From: JAICIG01 sp035532215
Lineage (GTDB): Bacteria; Planctomycetota; Planctomycetia; Pirellulales; JAICIG01
Assembly: GCA_035532215.1 (NCBI GenBank)
Contig: DATKRK010000036.1
Coordinates: forward strand, 1 to 40,877
DNA: 40,877 nt
Direction of reading: 5' to 3'
Notes under the pieces: model-generated
The model's input: only the letters and a program-made list of their open reading frames with translations
What the model was told of the DNA's origin: nothing
The model's database searches: none
Position numbers and translations under genes: made by a program
Part shown: piece by piece, positions 1 through 8,232 of the stretch
Numbering within the stretch: position 1 is the stretch's first letter
Layout of the letters: each line of letters begins with the position of its first letter

Positions 1-1
1 G

Positions 2-115
2 ATCCGCGCCGCGTGCATTTCACAGGACGACCGCCTCGACCGATTCATCCGCAACCGCCCCATCTCCCCGCACTCCCCCCGCTGTCGCCCGCGCCAAACC
101 GCAGCCCCCCGCTAA
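2..115 (+). CDS. possible C-terminal end of a truncated gene
   Basis: The second forward frame is open from the left edge to a TAA at 113-115 and would give the last 37 residues of a protein that begins outside the window. It starts with ordinary-looking sequence (AACISQDDRLDRFIRN) and ends in a proline- and arginine-rich tail. No domain can be recognised in so short a piece, and in GC-rich DNA an open frame of this length can occur by chance. The call is tentative. Confidence 0.22.
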   Translation: MRAACISQDDRLDRFIRNRPISPHSPRCRPRQTAAPR

Positions 116-204
116 AAAAACGAACGTCTACTTACGCCCAGTCATAGCAAATAAAGGTTCTCGGCGCAACCCTCCTACTCTGCCAAAAGCCCCCAGAATG
201 CGCG

Positions 205-516
205 ATGGCCCTGGGGCCCGTCGTCGGCTGTACCGTCGTTTTTGCCTGCGCGGGCTGGGCAACCTTCGCGCCTGTCGGCGCTTTCCGCTTCGCAAAATCG
301 CTGGCGATCGTGTTTGTAATGAGTCTGCCGCTTTGGTTCTTCTTGGCGTCAATGCAATTCACGCCGCGCAGGATCAAAAGCGTCGAACATCCCGCGATGT
401 ATCCGTCTGAATTCATGGTCATTGCAGGGCCGCCCGTCTTGGCAGCCGCAATGCTGACGGCCGTGCGAGCGAGAAAAGAGTCGGCGGCCCTGATCAGACA
501 AGACTCCGCTGGTTGA
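205..516 (+). CDS. small hypothetical membrane protein
   Basis: This 103-residue frame has a hydrophobic N-terminal segment (about residues 5-22), a second one (about 29-49, with the run IVFVMSLPLWFFLASM), a polar stretch, and a third weaker hydrophobic segment near residues 70-86. This fits a small inner-membrane protein. The ATG at 205 is the first good start after an in-frame stop upstream, but no strong ribosome-binding site precedes it. The family is not recognised. Overlapping frames on both strands are less protein-like because they are rich in arginine and lack hydrophobic patterning. Confidence 0.4.
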   Translation: MALGPVVGCTVVFACAGWATFAPVGAFRFAKSLAIVFVMSLPLWFFLASMQFTPRRIKSVEHPAMYPSEFMVIAGPPVLAAAMLTAVRARKESAALIRQDSAG

Positions 517-599
517 TTCTCCTGTTGACGGTTCCAACTCGGTAGAATAAACAACGTGCGTAGAAACTTTACGCGGCAGCCATCGGAAGACCCCACGTC

Positions 600-745
600 A
601 TGGCCAGCGACGCGCCGCTCAATCCTTTCCAGCCGCCTTTGACCGCCGAAGTCATTGACGCGGCGAACCCGGTCGAACCCACGGCGGACGGGGCGCGCCC
701 TTGGGGGCCTTGGGGGCCTTGGGCGACGCTTGGCTGGACGCTGTT
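600..745 (+). pseudogene. 5' fragment of a membrane-protein gene, truncated by an IS remnant
   Basis: An ATG at 600 opens a frame whose start (MASDAPLNPFQPP, then a Trp/Pro-rich stretch and LGWTLLY) resembles the cytoplasmic leader and first membrane helix of planctomycete membrane proteins, possibly of CPBP intramembrane-protease type. The frame continues only to a TGA at 777-779. Its last codons, from about 745, lie in sequence that is the antisense of a transposase 3' end. Coding sequence therefore stops at a TA dinucleotide near 744-746, which is the target preference of IS630 elements. A short tandem duplication repeats Gly-Pro-Trp just before the break. Family assignment of the original gene is uncertain. 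Confidence 0.5.
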
Positions 746-948
746 ATACTTCACGCTGCCAGGATTGAAACATTTTTGAAAGACTGAAATTTGAGGGTGA
801 TCAAGGTCTCCAGGTCGGGCTTGTGGGTCGTTGAAAGCTGGTCCAAGCATTGGTCGATTGTGGATTGGAAGTGCGCAAACGATGGCTGATGTCGCGAGTT
901 GAGAACCGCTTTCTTCACGAATTTCCAAAGGCGTTCAATTTCCATGAG
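745..948 (-). mobile_element. IS630-family transposase 3' remnant
   Basis: Read on the minus strand, the frame ending with a TGA at 751-753 gives a sequence typical of the C-terminus of IS630-family (DDE_3) transposases. It contains IERLWKFVKKAVLNSRH, which includes the catalytic glutamate region of the DDE triad, then THKPDLETL, and ends KNVSILAA. Only about 65 residues of the usual 330-350 remain. The recognisable homology starts near 945 and is replaced there by the leader of the DUF1559 gene. The downstream end lies at a TA next to the truncated gene at 600-745. It is a dead relic; the remainder was lost by deletion or recombination. Confidence 0.7.
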
Positions 949-959
949 GGTTGAGTGAA

Positions 960-2036
960 ATGCTGATTCATTATTCGGGCGAAACGCCCGTGACAAGGCG
1001 GTCTTCGCCTTGCGGTTCGAGACGTCGGCGAGGCGGCTTTACGCTCGTCGAGTTGCTGGTAGTCATCGCCATCATCGGTATTCTGATCGCGTTGTTGTTG
1101 CCCGCCGTGCAAGCGGCGCGCGAAGCGGCTCGGCGTTCGCAGTGCGTGGCCAACTTGAAGCAAATCGGCATCGGTTTGCAGAACTATCACGACGTCCACA
1201 AGGTGTTTCCCGCGGGCGGCATCTTTCAAAACAGTTGGGGCATTTCGTGGTGGGTCGGGCACATGGCCTTCATGGAACAAGTGCCGATTTACCAGCGTTT
1301 CGACATGATCAGCAATAACAACGGCTGGACCTATACCGACCCGAACAACGGGCAGATTGCCAACGGGCAATACCTCAAGTACATGACCTGCCCGTCAAGC
1401 CCCGTGCCCGGTCAAGGCGACCCTGGCGGCGGTTATTCCATCACTTTGCCTCACTACGCGGGCATTTGCGGCGGCGCCCCGATGCCGCCCTTGTTCTACG
1501 AGGCGCGCAGCCGCAACGGCGCCGCGTGCTGCACCGGCGGCAAGACTTGGACCGGCTTCTTCTCGTGGGGCGGGTTGCTGACGGCCAACGAGTGGCACTC
1601 GATGGGCGACGCCAGCGACGGCTCATCGAACGTGCTCATGGTAGGCGAAACTTCGGACTGGGCTTGGGACCTCAGCAACCCGAGCGCCGGTCCGCAACGG
1701 CAGTACATCATTCCCGGCTATCCTCACTCCTGGATGATGGGCGTGGGCAGTCCTGGCACGAGCGGCGGCTACTGGGGAGAGCGGATGTTCAACCTGACCA
1801 CGATCATGTACCAGCCCGGGACCAACGATTACAGCCTTCCGGGAGTCGACAATAACCACGGGCCGAACAATCCGCTGATTTCGGCGCACCCCGGCGTGAC
1901 GAACGTCTTGGCGGCCGACGGAAGCGCTCGCACGATGGCAAACTCCATCAATATGGTGACTTTGCTGCGGATTGCCACCCGCGACGACGGTACCAACGCG
2001 GCGATCCCCGGAACTACGGGAATTGGCGGACAGTAG
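960..2036 (+). CDS. DUF1559 prepilin-like protein with H-X9-DG C-terminus
   Basis: This 358-residue protein has a short basic leader ending in Gly25-Gly26, followed by FTLVELLVVIAIIGILIALL. That is a class III (type IV pilin / type II secretion pseudopilin) signal, so a prepilin peptidase would cut after Gly26. The helix continues into AVQAAREAARRSQC, the hallmark of the DUF1559 family, which is greatly expanded in planctomycetes. Near the C-terminus, HPGVTNVLAADG matches the H-X9-DG motif seen in these proteins. It is probably an exported pseudopilin-like protein of unknown role. I chose ATG 960 because GAGGG lies 9 bases upstream; an in-frame TTG at 951 is the alternative. The gene begins right beside the transposase relic, so its native promoter may have been replaced. 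A small lipoprotein gene follows, a common pairing. Confidence 0.9.
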   Translation: MLIHYSGETPVTRRSSPCGSRRRRGGFTLVELLVVIAIIGILIALLLPAVQAAREAARRSQCVANLKQIGIGLQNYHDVHKVFPAGGIFQNSWGISWWVGHMAFMEQVPIYQRFDMISNNNGWTYTDPNNGQIANGQYLKYMTCPSSPVPGQGDPGGGYSITLPHYAGICGGAPMPPLFYEARSRNGAACCTGGKTWTGFFSWGGLLTANEWHSMGDASDGSSNVLMVGETSDWAWDLSNPSAGPQRQYIIPGYPHSWMMGVGSPGTSGGYWGERMFNLTTIMYQPGTNDYSLPGVDNNHGPNNPLISAHPGVTNVLAADGSARTMANSINMVTLLRIATRDDGTNAAIPGTTGIGGQ

Positions 2037-2134
2037 GCCGCGAGTTATCGGGAGGCCGCGAGTTATCGAGGGCAAAGTCCGCGGGCGACGAGTTTGGGCA
2101 GGCGGGTCGCCCGCGAAGGTGCGAATCGATTTCC

Positions 2135-2177
2135 TCATTCCCGCTTGCGAACCGCCGCAAGCGGGAATGATTGTTTT
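2135..2177 (+). terminator. rho-independent terminator-like hairpin after the DUF1559 gene
   Basis: A perfect 15-bp stem (2135-2149 with 2156-2170) encloses a 6-base loop and is followed by TTGTTTT. It lies about 100 bases after the DUF1559 stop and about 130 before the lipoprotein start, so it probably ends the DUF1559 transcript. Just upstream, the 18-bp unit containing GGCCGCGAGTTATCG is present twice in tandem (about 2035-2070). Confidence 0.6.
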
Positions 2178-2307
2178 CACAAGCCAAACGAGCGTCAATA
2201 AGTTCGGCTTCGAACTCGTTTCATTGAATGCTGGCGTGCCAGCCAAGAATCCGTATCATAGGTCGGGCCGTTCAATTCATCTCTTACCCGAAACTTAGAG
2301 AATCACG

Positions 2308-2829
2308 ATGAAAACAGGCGATGCTCTCGTTTCTTGCGGCGGTGCGTTTTTCCGTCATTCGCTTCGCATTGCAGCCCTGGGGTCTCTCTGTCTGGCGTTG
2401 CCGCTCTTGTCGGGTTGCGGCGGCGGGACCGGCGGGCCTCAAGGCAAAGTCAGCGGCAAAGTGACATACAACGGCAGTCCCATCGTTACCGGAGCGACCG
2501 TTTCCTTCCTTTCCGAAGGGGGAGGCGGCTCTGCGGCCGGAACGGTCGGCGCCGACGGAAGCTATCAATTGCGATCGATGAACGGAGACCGGATTCCCGC
2601 CGGAACGTACAAAGTCATGATAACTCCGCCGGTCGCCCCCACGCTTTCTCCCGAAGAGGCGATGAAGGCGTCGATGCCGGGTGAAAACGCCAAAACCAAT
2701 CCCGTCAAGGGACCCGAGAAAGAGGCCACGATTCCGGACCAATATCGGAGCGTCACGACCACGCCCGCTAAATTCGACGTCAAGGAAGGCGACAACGCGA
2801 TCGACATCGTGTTGCAGGATAAGAAATGA
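2308..2829 (+). CDS. small lipoprotein with carboxypeptidase-regulatory-like fold
   Basis: This 173-residue protein has a signal peptide ending in the lipobox LLSGC, with Cys37 as the lipidation site. After a glycine-rich spacer comes a beta-sandwich-like domain (VSGKVTYNGSPIVTGATVSF, then GSYQLRSM and PAGTYKVMI). This pattern is typical of the carboxypeptidase regulatory-like/transthyretin-like lipoproteins found beside DUF1559 genes in planctomycetes. It is expected to sit on a membrane facing the periplasm; its molecular role is unknown. The ATG at 2308 has only a weak purine-rich stretch upstream. Confidence 0.8.
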   Translation: MKTGDALVSCGGAFFRHSLRIAALGSLCLALPLLSGCGGGTGGPQGKVSGKVTYNGSPIVTGATVSFLSEGGGGSAAGTVGADGSYQLRSMNGDRIPAGTYKVMITPPVAPTLSPEEAMKASMPGENAKTNPVKGPEKEATIPDQYRSVTTTPAKFDVKEGDNAIDIVLQDKK

Positions 2830-2866
2830 TTCGGCGCCGCGGGCTTTGCTCCAGGGTTTCGCCAAG

Positions 2867-4060
2867 TCATTCGGTTGACGCCGAACGGAGCAGTCGCTCG
2901 GCGTCCGCGGTCCGCCCGACCTGCTCGTAAAGTTTTGCCAGCCGAAGCAAAAGCTCTCGGTCGCCGGAATGTTGCCGCAGCCGCGGTTCCAGCTCCAGGA
3001 TCTCGATCTCGGCCTCGGTCAGGCTCTGGCTGGCGGCTAGTTCCTCCGCGGCTGCCGCCGGCTGGTTCAGTTTCAGATAAGCCTGGCCCAGCTTGTAGCG
3101 GGCTTCCTTGTTGTAAGGCTGAGCGGCCGCGACTCGCTTCAAATCCTCAGCCGCTTCGGCGTACCGCCCGAGATCGAAATACAGGATGCCCCGCAGCATC
3201 AGAGCGCCGGCCGAATCGGGCGTCTTGGCCAGCACCCGATCGATCTGAGCCAGCGCTTCGCCCGTGAGGCCCTCCAGACGCAACAGATATGCGTCTTTCA
3301 TTCGCACCGCCTCGGCCGCCGCCGGATGAGCCAACAGCCCGTCCGTCTCCTGGCGCGCCGCGGCCAACTCGCCCGACTCGATCAACGGCCCAACCAACTC
3401 GACGCGGATGGCGAGTTTTCCCTGTTCGCTCGACTCGCGGCGCAATGCTTCGCGGTAGGCGCGAATGGCGGCCAGCGATTCCTTGCTCCCTTGCAGGATC
3501 TGACCTTCGACCTGCCAAGGAAACGGATCGTCGGGAGCGATCCGTTCGAGACGCCGGCATTGTTCCAAGACTTCGCCCTGGGGGCCGTTTTTCAGTTCCA
3601 AGCGGATGCGTTGCTTGAGCACGGCGGCCTGCTCGGGGCCCGCTCGATCGGCTGCGGCGAGCGCCCTCAGCGCCAACGCGTCGACGCCCGCTCGTTCCGC
3701 CTCTTGCGCCAGCCGCAGCAGTTCGCGCGGCTCGCACGTCGTCGCGTCTTCGATCAGACTGAACAGGCCGAGGGCTTCGTCCCAGCGGCCCGTGGCGCCC
3801 AACGCCCGGCACCTCAGCAATTGGGCCGCGGGAAAATTCCCCCCCGCGGCGATGACGCTCTGTTCCAACAGCGGCTCGGCTTGCTCGGGATGCGCGTCGA
3901 ATTGCGCTCGCGCTTCCTCGAACAACCGCCGGGGTCGGCCTTGCCTCCAGTAGAACAGGCCCGCGCAAACCAATAGCGCCAACACGAGCCACACCCACGG
4001 ACGCTCCTTTTTCGGCGGGGGCTGGACGCTTTTTTTAGGGGCTTTTTTAGGGGTTTTCAC
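2867..4060 (-). CDS. membrane-anchored tetratricopeptide repeat protein
   Basis: A 397-residue protein. It starts with a Lys/Pro-rich cytoplasmic stretch, then one membrane helix (PWVWLVLALLVCAGLFYW) and a long helical region of degenerate TPR units. The clearest units are near the C-terminus (PDSAGALMLRGILYFDLGRY and YNKEARYKLGQAYLKL). It probably scaffolds protein-protein contacts in the periplasm. I chose the GTG at 4060 because GGAGG lies 7 bases upstream and the start lies 14 bases inside the end of the preceding ASPIC-domain gene. That overlap suggests translational coupling and a joint function. A longer frame upstream overlaps the neighbour and lacks protein-like character. Confidence 0.8.
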   Translation of the reverse strand: MKTPKKAPKKSVQPPPKKERPWVWLVLALLVCAGLFYWRQGRPRRLFEEARAQFDAHPEQAEPLLEQSVIAAGGNFPAAQLLRCRALGATGRWDEALGLFSLIEDATTCEPRELLRLAQEAERAGVDALALRALAAADRAGPEQAAVLKQRIRLELKNGPQGEVLEQCRRLERIAPDDPFPWQVEGQILQGSKESLAAIRAYREALRRESSEQGKLAIRVELVGPLIESGELAAARQETDGLLAHPAAAEAVRMKDAYLLRLEGLTGEALAQIDRVLAKTPDSAGALMLRGILYFDLGRYAEAAEDLKRVAAAQPYNKEARYKLGQAYLKLNQPAAAAEELAASQSLTEAEIEILELEPRLRQHSGDRELLLRLAKLYEQVGRTADAERLLRSASTE

Positions 4061-5816
4061 CCGTTCCCTCCGCCAGCACGTTGGTTCGCCCGGCCGACAG
4101 TCGGCGAAAGACTTCGCGCCGGCCGCCCGGCCAGACGACGCCGACTTCGAGCGCGTCGGCCGCGGAAACCGGAAACAAAATGCGCAGGTCGGACTGCGAA
4201 AGATATCCTGCACCGCTGCGCACGAAGCGCACCAGCGACCGGCCGTCGTGCTCGAACGTGACTTTCGCCCCGATCGCTTCGCGATCGCACGTTTCGCCTT
4301 GCAGCTTGACCCGCAGCCAACGCTCGGACGGTCGCCGGTTCTTCAGCAGCACGACCGGATCGTTTTGGTGGACGACCACCAGATCGGCCGCGCCGTCATT
4401 GTCCAAATCGCCCACGGCGGCGCCTCGCCCCGCGTGCGGCGCGCTGAAGTAAGGGCCGGCCGAGTCGCTGACGTCGGCGAACGAGCCGCCCGCAAGATTG
4501 CGAAACAGAAACGCCGGCTGGCGGTAGGGCGAACGCCCGACGTGGTAGTAAACGTGCCCGTTGATGACGTACAGATCGAGCCAGCCGTCGGAATCGAAAT
4601 CGGCGAAGCCGGTTCCGAAACCGACCAGCGCTCGGCAGCGTCCGCCCAAGCCGGCCAACACGCTGGCGTGCGTGAACGAGTCGTTTCCGTCGTTGCGATA
4701 GAGCGAATTGTCTTCCATTTCGAAATTCACGACCCACAGGTCGCCGCGGCCGTCGCCGTTGTAATCGCCGAAGTCGACGCCCATGCTCCCTTCCGGGGCG
4801 CCAAATTCGCTGGCGGCCGTCCCCGACAAAGTCGCTTGCTCTTCGAAGCGCAAGTCGCCCCGGCCCAGATACAGGCGATTGGCGATCACGTCGTTGGCGA
4901 TGTAGAAATCGATCCAGCCGTCTTCATTGACGTCGGCCGCGAGCACGCCCAGACCTTTGTCGGCCCGGCGGATGCCGGCGGCGTCGGTGATCTCCTCGAA
5001 GCCGGCGCCCTGGCGATTGCGGAACAATTGATCCGACACGCCCGGATAGCTTTGCGGCGCGCAGACATCGCGCACGCGCGAATCGGGCTCGCTGCAAGGC
5101 TTGTTGTCGGCGGGCCGCCAGTCGAGATAATTGGCGACGAACAGCTCGGGCCAGCCGTCGCGATCGAGGTCGGCCCAAGCGGCGGCGGTGCTCCAGCCTT
5201 CCAGCGATAGCCCCGATTTCTCGGTGACGTCCTGAAAACGGCCGCGGCCGTCGTTGCGGTACAACCGACTGCAACGATATCCGCTCACGAACAGATCGGT
5301 AAAACCGTCGCGATCGAAATCGGCCGCGGCGCAGCCGTGCGTGTAGCCGGCCGCTTCGGCCAGTCCGGCCTCGGCCGTGACGTCGACGAATTTCCAATCG
5401 CCGTCGTTGCGATACAGCTTTCCGGACATGCCAGAGATTTCGAGCGGCGCTGAGGCGATGCAGCCCCCGCCGGGAAAGAACAGATCGAGATCGTCGTCGT
5501 TGTCGTAATCGATCATCGCCACGCCGCCCCCGACGGTTTCGAGAATCGTATACTGCCGGGCTTCTGCGCCGTTGCGATAAGCGAAGCGGACGCCCGAACG
5601 CTCGGTCATGTCTTCGAACCAATCGTCGGGACGGGCCTCGCGCGGCGCGGGCGGGGGAGTTTCATCCGCGTGCGACTGAGCGGTCGTTTCGACCGCGGCG
5701 GCCGCAGGTTCTTCATCGGGCGGCGCGGGGGGCGGTTCAGAGCGATTGCAGCCGCCGAGAAGCAGCCCAAGGGCGATGCTGGAAATGAGCCAACGACAAC
5801 CCGTCGCGTCGAACAT
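4047..5816 (-). CDS. FG-GAP/VCBS repeat lipoprotein with ASPIC/UnbV domain
   Basis: A 589-residue protein beginning MFDATGCRWLISSIALG with lipobox LLGGC (Cys23), so it is a likely lipoprotein. After a Pro/Ala/Glu-rich linker come about seven FG-GAP/VCBS units with Ca-binding-like loops: DYDNDDDLDLF, DFDRDGFTDLF, DLDRDGWPELF, DVNEDGWIDFY, DYNGDGRGDLW, DFDSDGWLDLY and DLDNDGAADLV. These should form a beta-propeller of the integrin alpha/CRTAC1 type. The C-terminus is an ASPIC/UnbV domain (GAKVTFEHDGRSLVRFVRSG, then GYLSQ). Such proteins are abundant in planctomycetes and extracytoplasmic; substrates are unknown. The ATG at 5816 is chosen because it gives a clean signal peptide. The TPR gene follows with a 14-base overlap. 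Confidence 0.88.
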   Translation of the reverse strand: MFDATGCRWLISSIALGLLLGGCNRSEPPPAPPDEEPAAAAVETTAQSHADETPPPAPREARPDDWFEDMTERSGVRFAYRNGAEARQYTILETVGGGVAMIDYDNDDDLDLFFPGGGCIASAPLEISGMSGKLYRNDGDWKFVDVTAEAGLAEAAGYTHGCAAADFDRDGFTDLFVSGYRCSRLYRNDGRGRFQDVTEKSGLSLEGWSTAAAWADLDRDGWPELFVANYLDWRPADNKPCSEPDSRVRDVCAPQSYPGVSDQLFRNRQGAGFEEITDAAGIRRADKGLGVLAADVNEDGWIDFYIANDVIANRLYLGRGDLRFEEQATLSGTAASEFGAPEGSMGVDFGDYNGDGRGDLWVVNFEMEDNSLYRNDGNDSFTHASVLAGLGGRCRALVGFGTGFADFDSDGWLDLYVINGHVYYHVGRSPYRQPAFLFRNLAGGSFADVSDSAGPYFSAPHAGRGAAVGDLDNDGAADLVVVHQNDPVVLLKNRRPSERWLRVKLQGETCDREAIGAKVTFEHDGRSLVRFVRSGAGYLSQSDLRILFPVSAADALEVGVVWPGGRREVFRRLSAGRTNVLAEGTGENP

Positions 5817-5858
5817 CGTGATCCTGAAAAGCGGTAGGAAGCCCAGACGAGCACTGTA

Positions 5859-5888
5859 ATTGTAGCAGTTTTTCCGCCGCCGGCGCAA
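5859..5888 (-). promoter_or_regulatory. candidate promoter for the ASPIC-domain lipoprotein gene
   Basis: Reading the minus strand, TTGCGC (5883-5888) and TACAAT (5859-5864) are separated by 18 bases, a housekeeping-type arrangement about 43 bases before the ATG at 5816. It lies in the divergent gap shared with the asparaginase gene. Based on consensus matching only. Confidence 0.4.
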
Positions 5889-6051
5889 AACCCAACGGCC
5901 AAGTTGCACTCCGAAAGTTCCGGGAGTAAGGTCAAGCATGCAAGGCGAGTTTGCAGGCGTCGCCCATGAGTTGCAGAACAATGAATCGCAGGACATTGAA
6001 TCGCAGGATCCGAGCAACGGGCAATCGATGATATCGGCACGAGGATGGTTG

Positions 6052-7074
6052 ATGAAGACGGCGGCGGCAATGGCTCTCGGCCTGGCGACGGCGGCCCCCG
6101 CGGCCGAGGCCGAGCAAAAAACGCTCCCGGCCCGGGCGCCGCACGTGGCGCTGGCCATTCACGGCGGGTTGGGGATGCCGAAAGCGGCTCTGACGGCCGA
6201 ACTGGAAAAGGAGATTCGCTCCAAGCTGGCCGAAACGCTCGCAGCCGGCCGAAACGTGTTGGCCAAGCCTGGCGCCACCAGCCTCGACGCCGTCGAGCAA
6301 ACCATCCGCATGCTGGAAGACTCGCCGCTGTTCAACGCCGGCAAGGGCGCCGTGTTTACGCACGAAGGCCGCAACGAGCTCGACGCCTCGATCATGGAAG
6401 GCAAGACCAAGCGGGCTGGCGCCGTGGCGGGGGTGACGATCGTCAAGAACCCGATCTCCGCGGCGCGGGCCGTCATGGAGCGCTCGAAACACGTGATGCT
6501 CATCGGACGCGGCGCCGAAGTGTTTGCTACGCAAGCCGGGCTGGAGATCGTCGATCCGGCCTATTTCTGGACGTTGCCGCGCTGGCAGCAAATTCAGAAT
6601 TCGTGGAAAGAGGACAAAACGAGCCAGGCGCCTCCGCTTCGCACCCGCGGCGAGCACGGTTGGGGCACCGTCGGCGCGGTGGCCGTCGACGCCGCCGGCA
6701 ACCTGGCGGCCGGCACGTCGACCGGCGGCATGAACAACAAGCAATTCGGCCGCGTGGGCGATTCGCCGATCATCGGCGCCGGCACGTACGCCGACAACGC
6801 CGGCTGCGCCGTGTCGTGTACCGGCCACGGCGAGTTTTTCATCCGCTTCGCGGTCTCGCACGAAATCAATTCGCTCGTCAAGTATCAAGGCTTGCAGGTC
6901 GAGCAGGCCGCCGATCGGGTCGTCAACGAGACGCTGAAACAAGCCGGCGGCGAAGGCGGCGTGATCGCGCTCGACGCGATGGGCAATTACGCCGACGCCT
7001 TCAACTCGGAAGGCCTGTATCGCGGCTATATCACCAAGGACGGCAAGGCGACGGTGCTGCTGTACGAGCGGTAG
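6052..7074 (+). CDS. exported Ntn-hydrolase asparaginase / isoaspartyl peptidase family protein
   Basis: The 340-residue product has a signal peptide (MKTAAAMALGLATAAPAAEA) and then the plant-type asparaginase/glycosylasparaginase fold. It carries the family's opening IHGG, the NAGKGAVFTHEG segment, DASIMEG, and the autoproteolysis site HGWGTVGAVAVD. There, Thr206 would become the N-terminal nucleophile after cleavage behind Gly205. STGGMNNKQFGRVGDSPIIG is the conserved substrate-binding segment. It should hydrolyse Asn, isoaspartyl peptides or GlcNAc-Asn in the periplasm; the exact substrate cannot be told. I chose ATG 6052 because GAGG lies 7 bases upstream and the signal peptide starts there. 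In-frame ATGs at 5938 and 6028 are longer alternatives. Confidence 0.88.
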   Translation: MKTAAAMALGLATAAPAAEAEQKTLPARAPHVALAIHGGLGMPKAALTAELEKEIRSKLAETLAAGRNVLAKPGATSLDAVEQTIRMLEDSPLFNAGKGAVFTHEGRNELDASIMEGKTKRAGAVAGVTIVKNPISAARAVMERSKHVMLIGRGAEVFATQAGLEIVDPAYFWTLPRWQQIQNSWKEDKTSQAPPLRTRGEHGWGTVGAVAVDAAGNLAAGTSTGGMNNKQFGRVGDSPIIGAGTYADNAGCAVSCTGHGEFFIRFAVSHEINSLVKYQGLQVEQAADRVVNETLKQAGGEGGVIALDAMGNYADAFNSEGLYRGYITKDGKATVLLYER

Positions 7075-7113
7075 CCCGGCATCAAAATTAGTTGGGCGGC
7101 GCCCGTTTTTGCG

Positions 7114-7262
7114 TAGCCCAGGCATTTATGCCTGGAACCCACGAACCTTTTTAACCCCACTCCCGAACGGCGCCTCGCCGGCCGCTTCAGCGGCCGGCGA
7201 GGCGCCGTTCGGCAAAGGGGACGGCCCGGCGCACGTATTCCCAGGCATAAATGCCTGGGCTA
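7114..7262. repeat. nested palindromic element (22-bp inverted ends around a 23-bp stem hairpin)
   Basis: The ends are perfect 22-base inverted repeats (7114-7135 and 7241-7262), and each arm is itself nearly palindromic (CCAGGCAT-N-ATGCCTGG). Between them a perfect 23-bp stem (7163-7185 with 7190-7212) closes on a TTCA loop. The element fills the gap between the convergent asparaginase and cupin genes. The arms resemble dispersed intergenic repeats of planctomycete genomes. It could also act as a bidirectional terminator. Confidence 0.75.
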
Positions 7263-7283
7263 TTTAAAGCTTCATCGCTCCGT

Positions 7284-7658
7284 CTAGCCCCGCGTCGCCT
7301 CCGCCAACACCGTATCTTCGTGCTCGTAGCCCGGTGCGCAGCAGCAGAGAAACTTGAGCGTTTCGCCGCCGTCGTTGGCGATGGCGTGCGTCTTGCCCGG
7401 CGGAATGGCGATTGCGTCGCCGGGACCAACGCGGCGCAGTTCGTCGCCGATCCGCATCTGACCTCGCCCGCTGAGGATGTAATAGATTTCCTCGGTCCGC
7501 GGGTGATAGTGCGGCGTCGTGGTCTGGCCGGGCGCGACGCGAGCCTCGGCCAGGCTTTGCTGGCGGATCGACGAATTGCGGTAGGCCAGCAGTTCGCGGA
7601 TCTCCGAGCCGTCCATCGTGGTGAACGCCGGCGCCTCGTCGATATTGCGAATGTCCAA
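7284..7658 (-). CDS. single-domain cupin
   Basis: A 124-residue protein with both cupin motifs. Motif 1 contains PHYHPRTEEIYYILSGRG, giving metal ligands His50, His52 and Glu56 or Glu57. Motif 2 is PGDAIAIPPGKTHAIAN, supplying the last histidine. Such small cupins bind a divalent metal and act as isomerases, dioxygenases or sugar/metabolite-binding proteins; the reaction cannot be inferred. I chose the TTG at 7658 because AAGGAG lies 7 bases upstream; no better ATG exists at the right place. Confidence 0.85.
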   Translation of the reverse strand: MDIRNIDEAPAFTTMDGSEIRELLAYRNSSIRQQSLAEARVAPGQTTTPHYHPRTEEIYYILSGRGQMRIGDELRRVGPGDAIAIPPGKTHAIANDGGETLKFLCCCAPGYEHEDTVLAEATRG

Positions 7659-8232
7659 GTTCGCGCTCCTTGAATTCTTGCGGGGCCCGAAATGCGGCAA
7701 CAAACCGTCTCGCGTTGAGCGACCGTCCTAGCCTGCAAGCATGTTGCGCATGCCGCGGCTTTCCGCCGCTTTGATCCGTCGCGCTGCACCGCTCTTGCGT
7801 CGGGCTGGTTACGGCATGCGGAGCATGCCTACTACTTTCTCGCGGGCGCCGCCGCCTTGCAAGGCGTTTGGCCCTGCAATTCAAGGTTCATCCGGTAGTT
7901 GCATACCTATCCCGCAAGTCGTTGCCTTCACTGGGGTTCGCGGTTGGATTTTCCGAGGCATGACTCCGATGTCCAAAGGGCCGGAAGAAAACGGCCTCTG
8001 GCGATGGGCGCCGCCAGAGGCCTGAAGCGCCCTTGGGCGCATCGGATGCCCGAATATCCCTTGCCTTGCTTGCGTCCCTGCGGAGCCTGACTGGCGTTTC
8101 TTCGGGCCGGGTCAGCAGGCCGCCGTTCTGCGATTTGCCACAACTACCTTTGGACATCGGAGTTATGCCTAAGAAAATCCATCCATGTCCGACTACCGGC
8201 CGCGAGGTACGCCGCTTCCGGATGAACCTGAT
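7659..8232. other. gene-free region with repeats
   Basis: No convincing gene lies between the cupin and the ABC-operon tail; the frames here are arginine- and proline-rich shadows. The region holds a small hairpin at 7813-7829 (GGCATGC-gga-GCATGCC) and the inverted-repeat element at 7945-8181. Confidence 0.6.
7945..8181. repeat. 237-bp element with 35-bp imperfect terminal inverted repeats (MITE-like)
   Basis: Bases 7945-7979 and the reverse complement of 8147-8181 match at 32 of 35 positions. The interior of about 167 bases codes for nothing recognisable and contains an 11-bp hairpin (7993-8003 with 8012-8022). The shape suggests a non-autonomous mobile element. No clear target-site duplication was found by eye. 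Confidence 0.55.
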
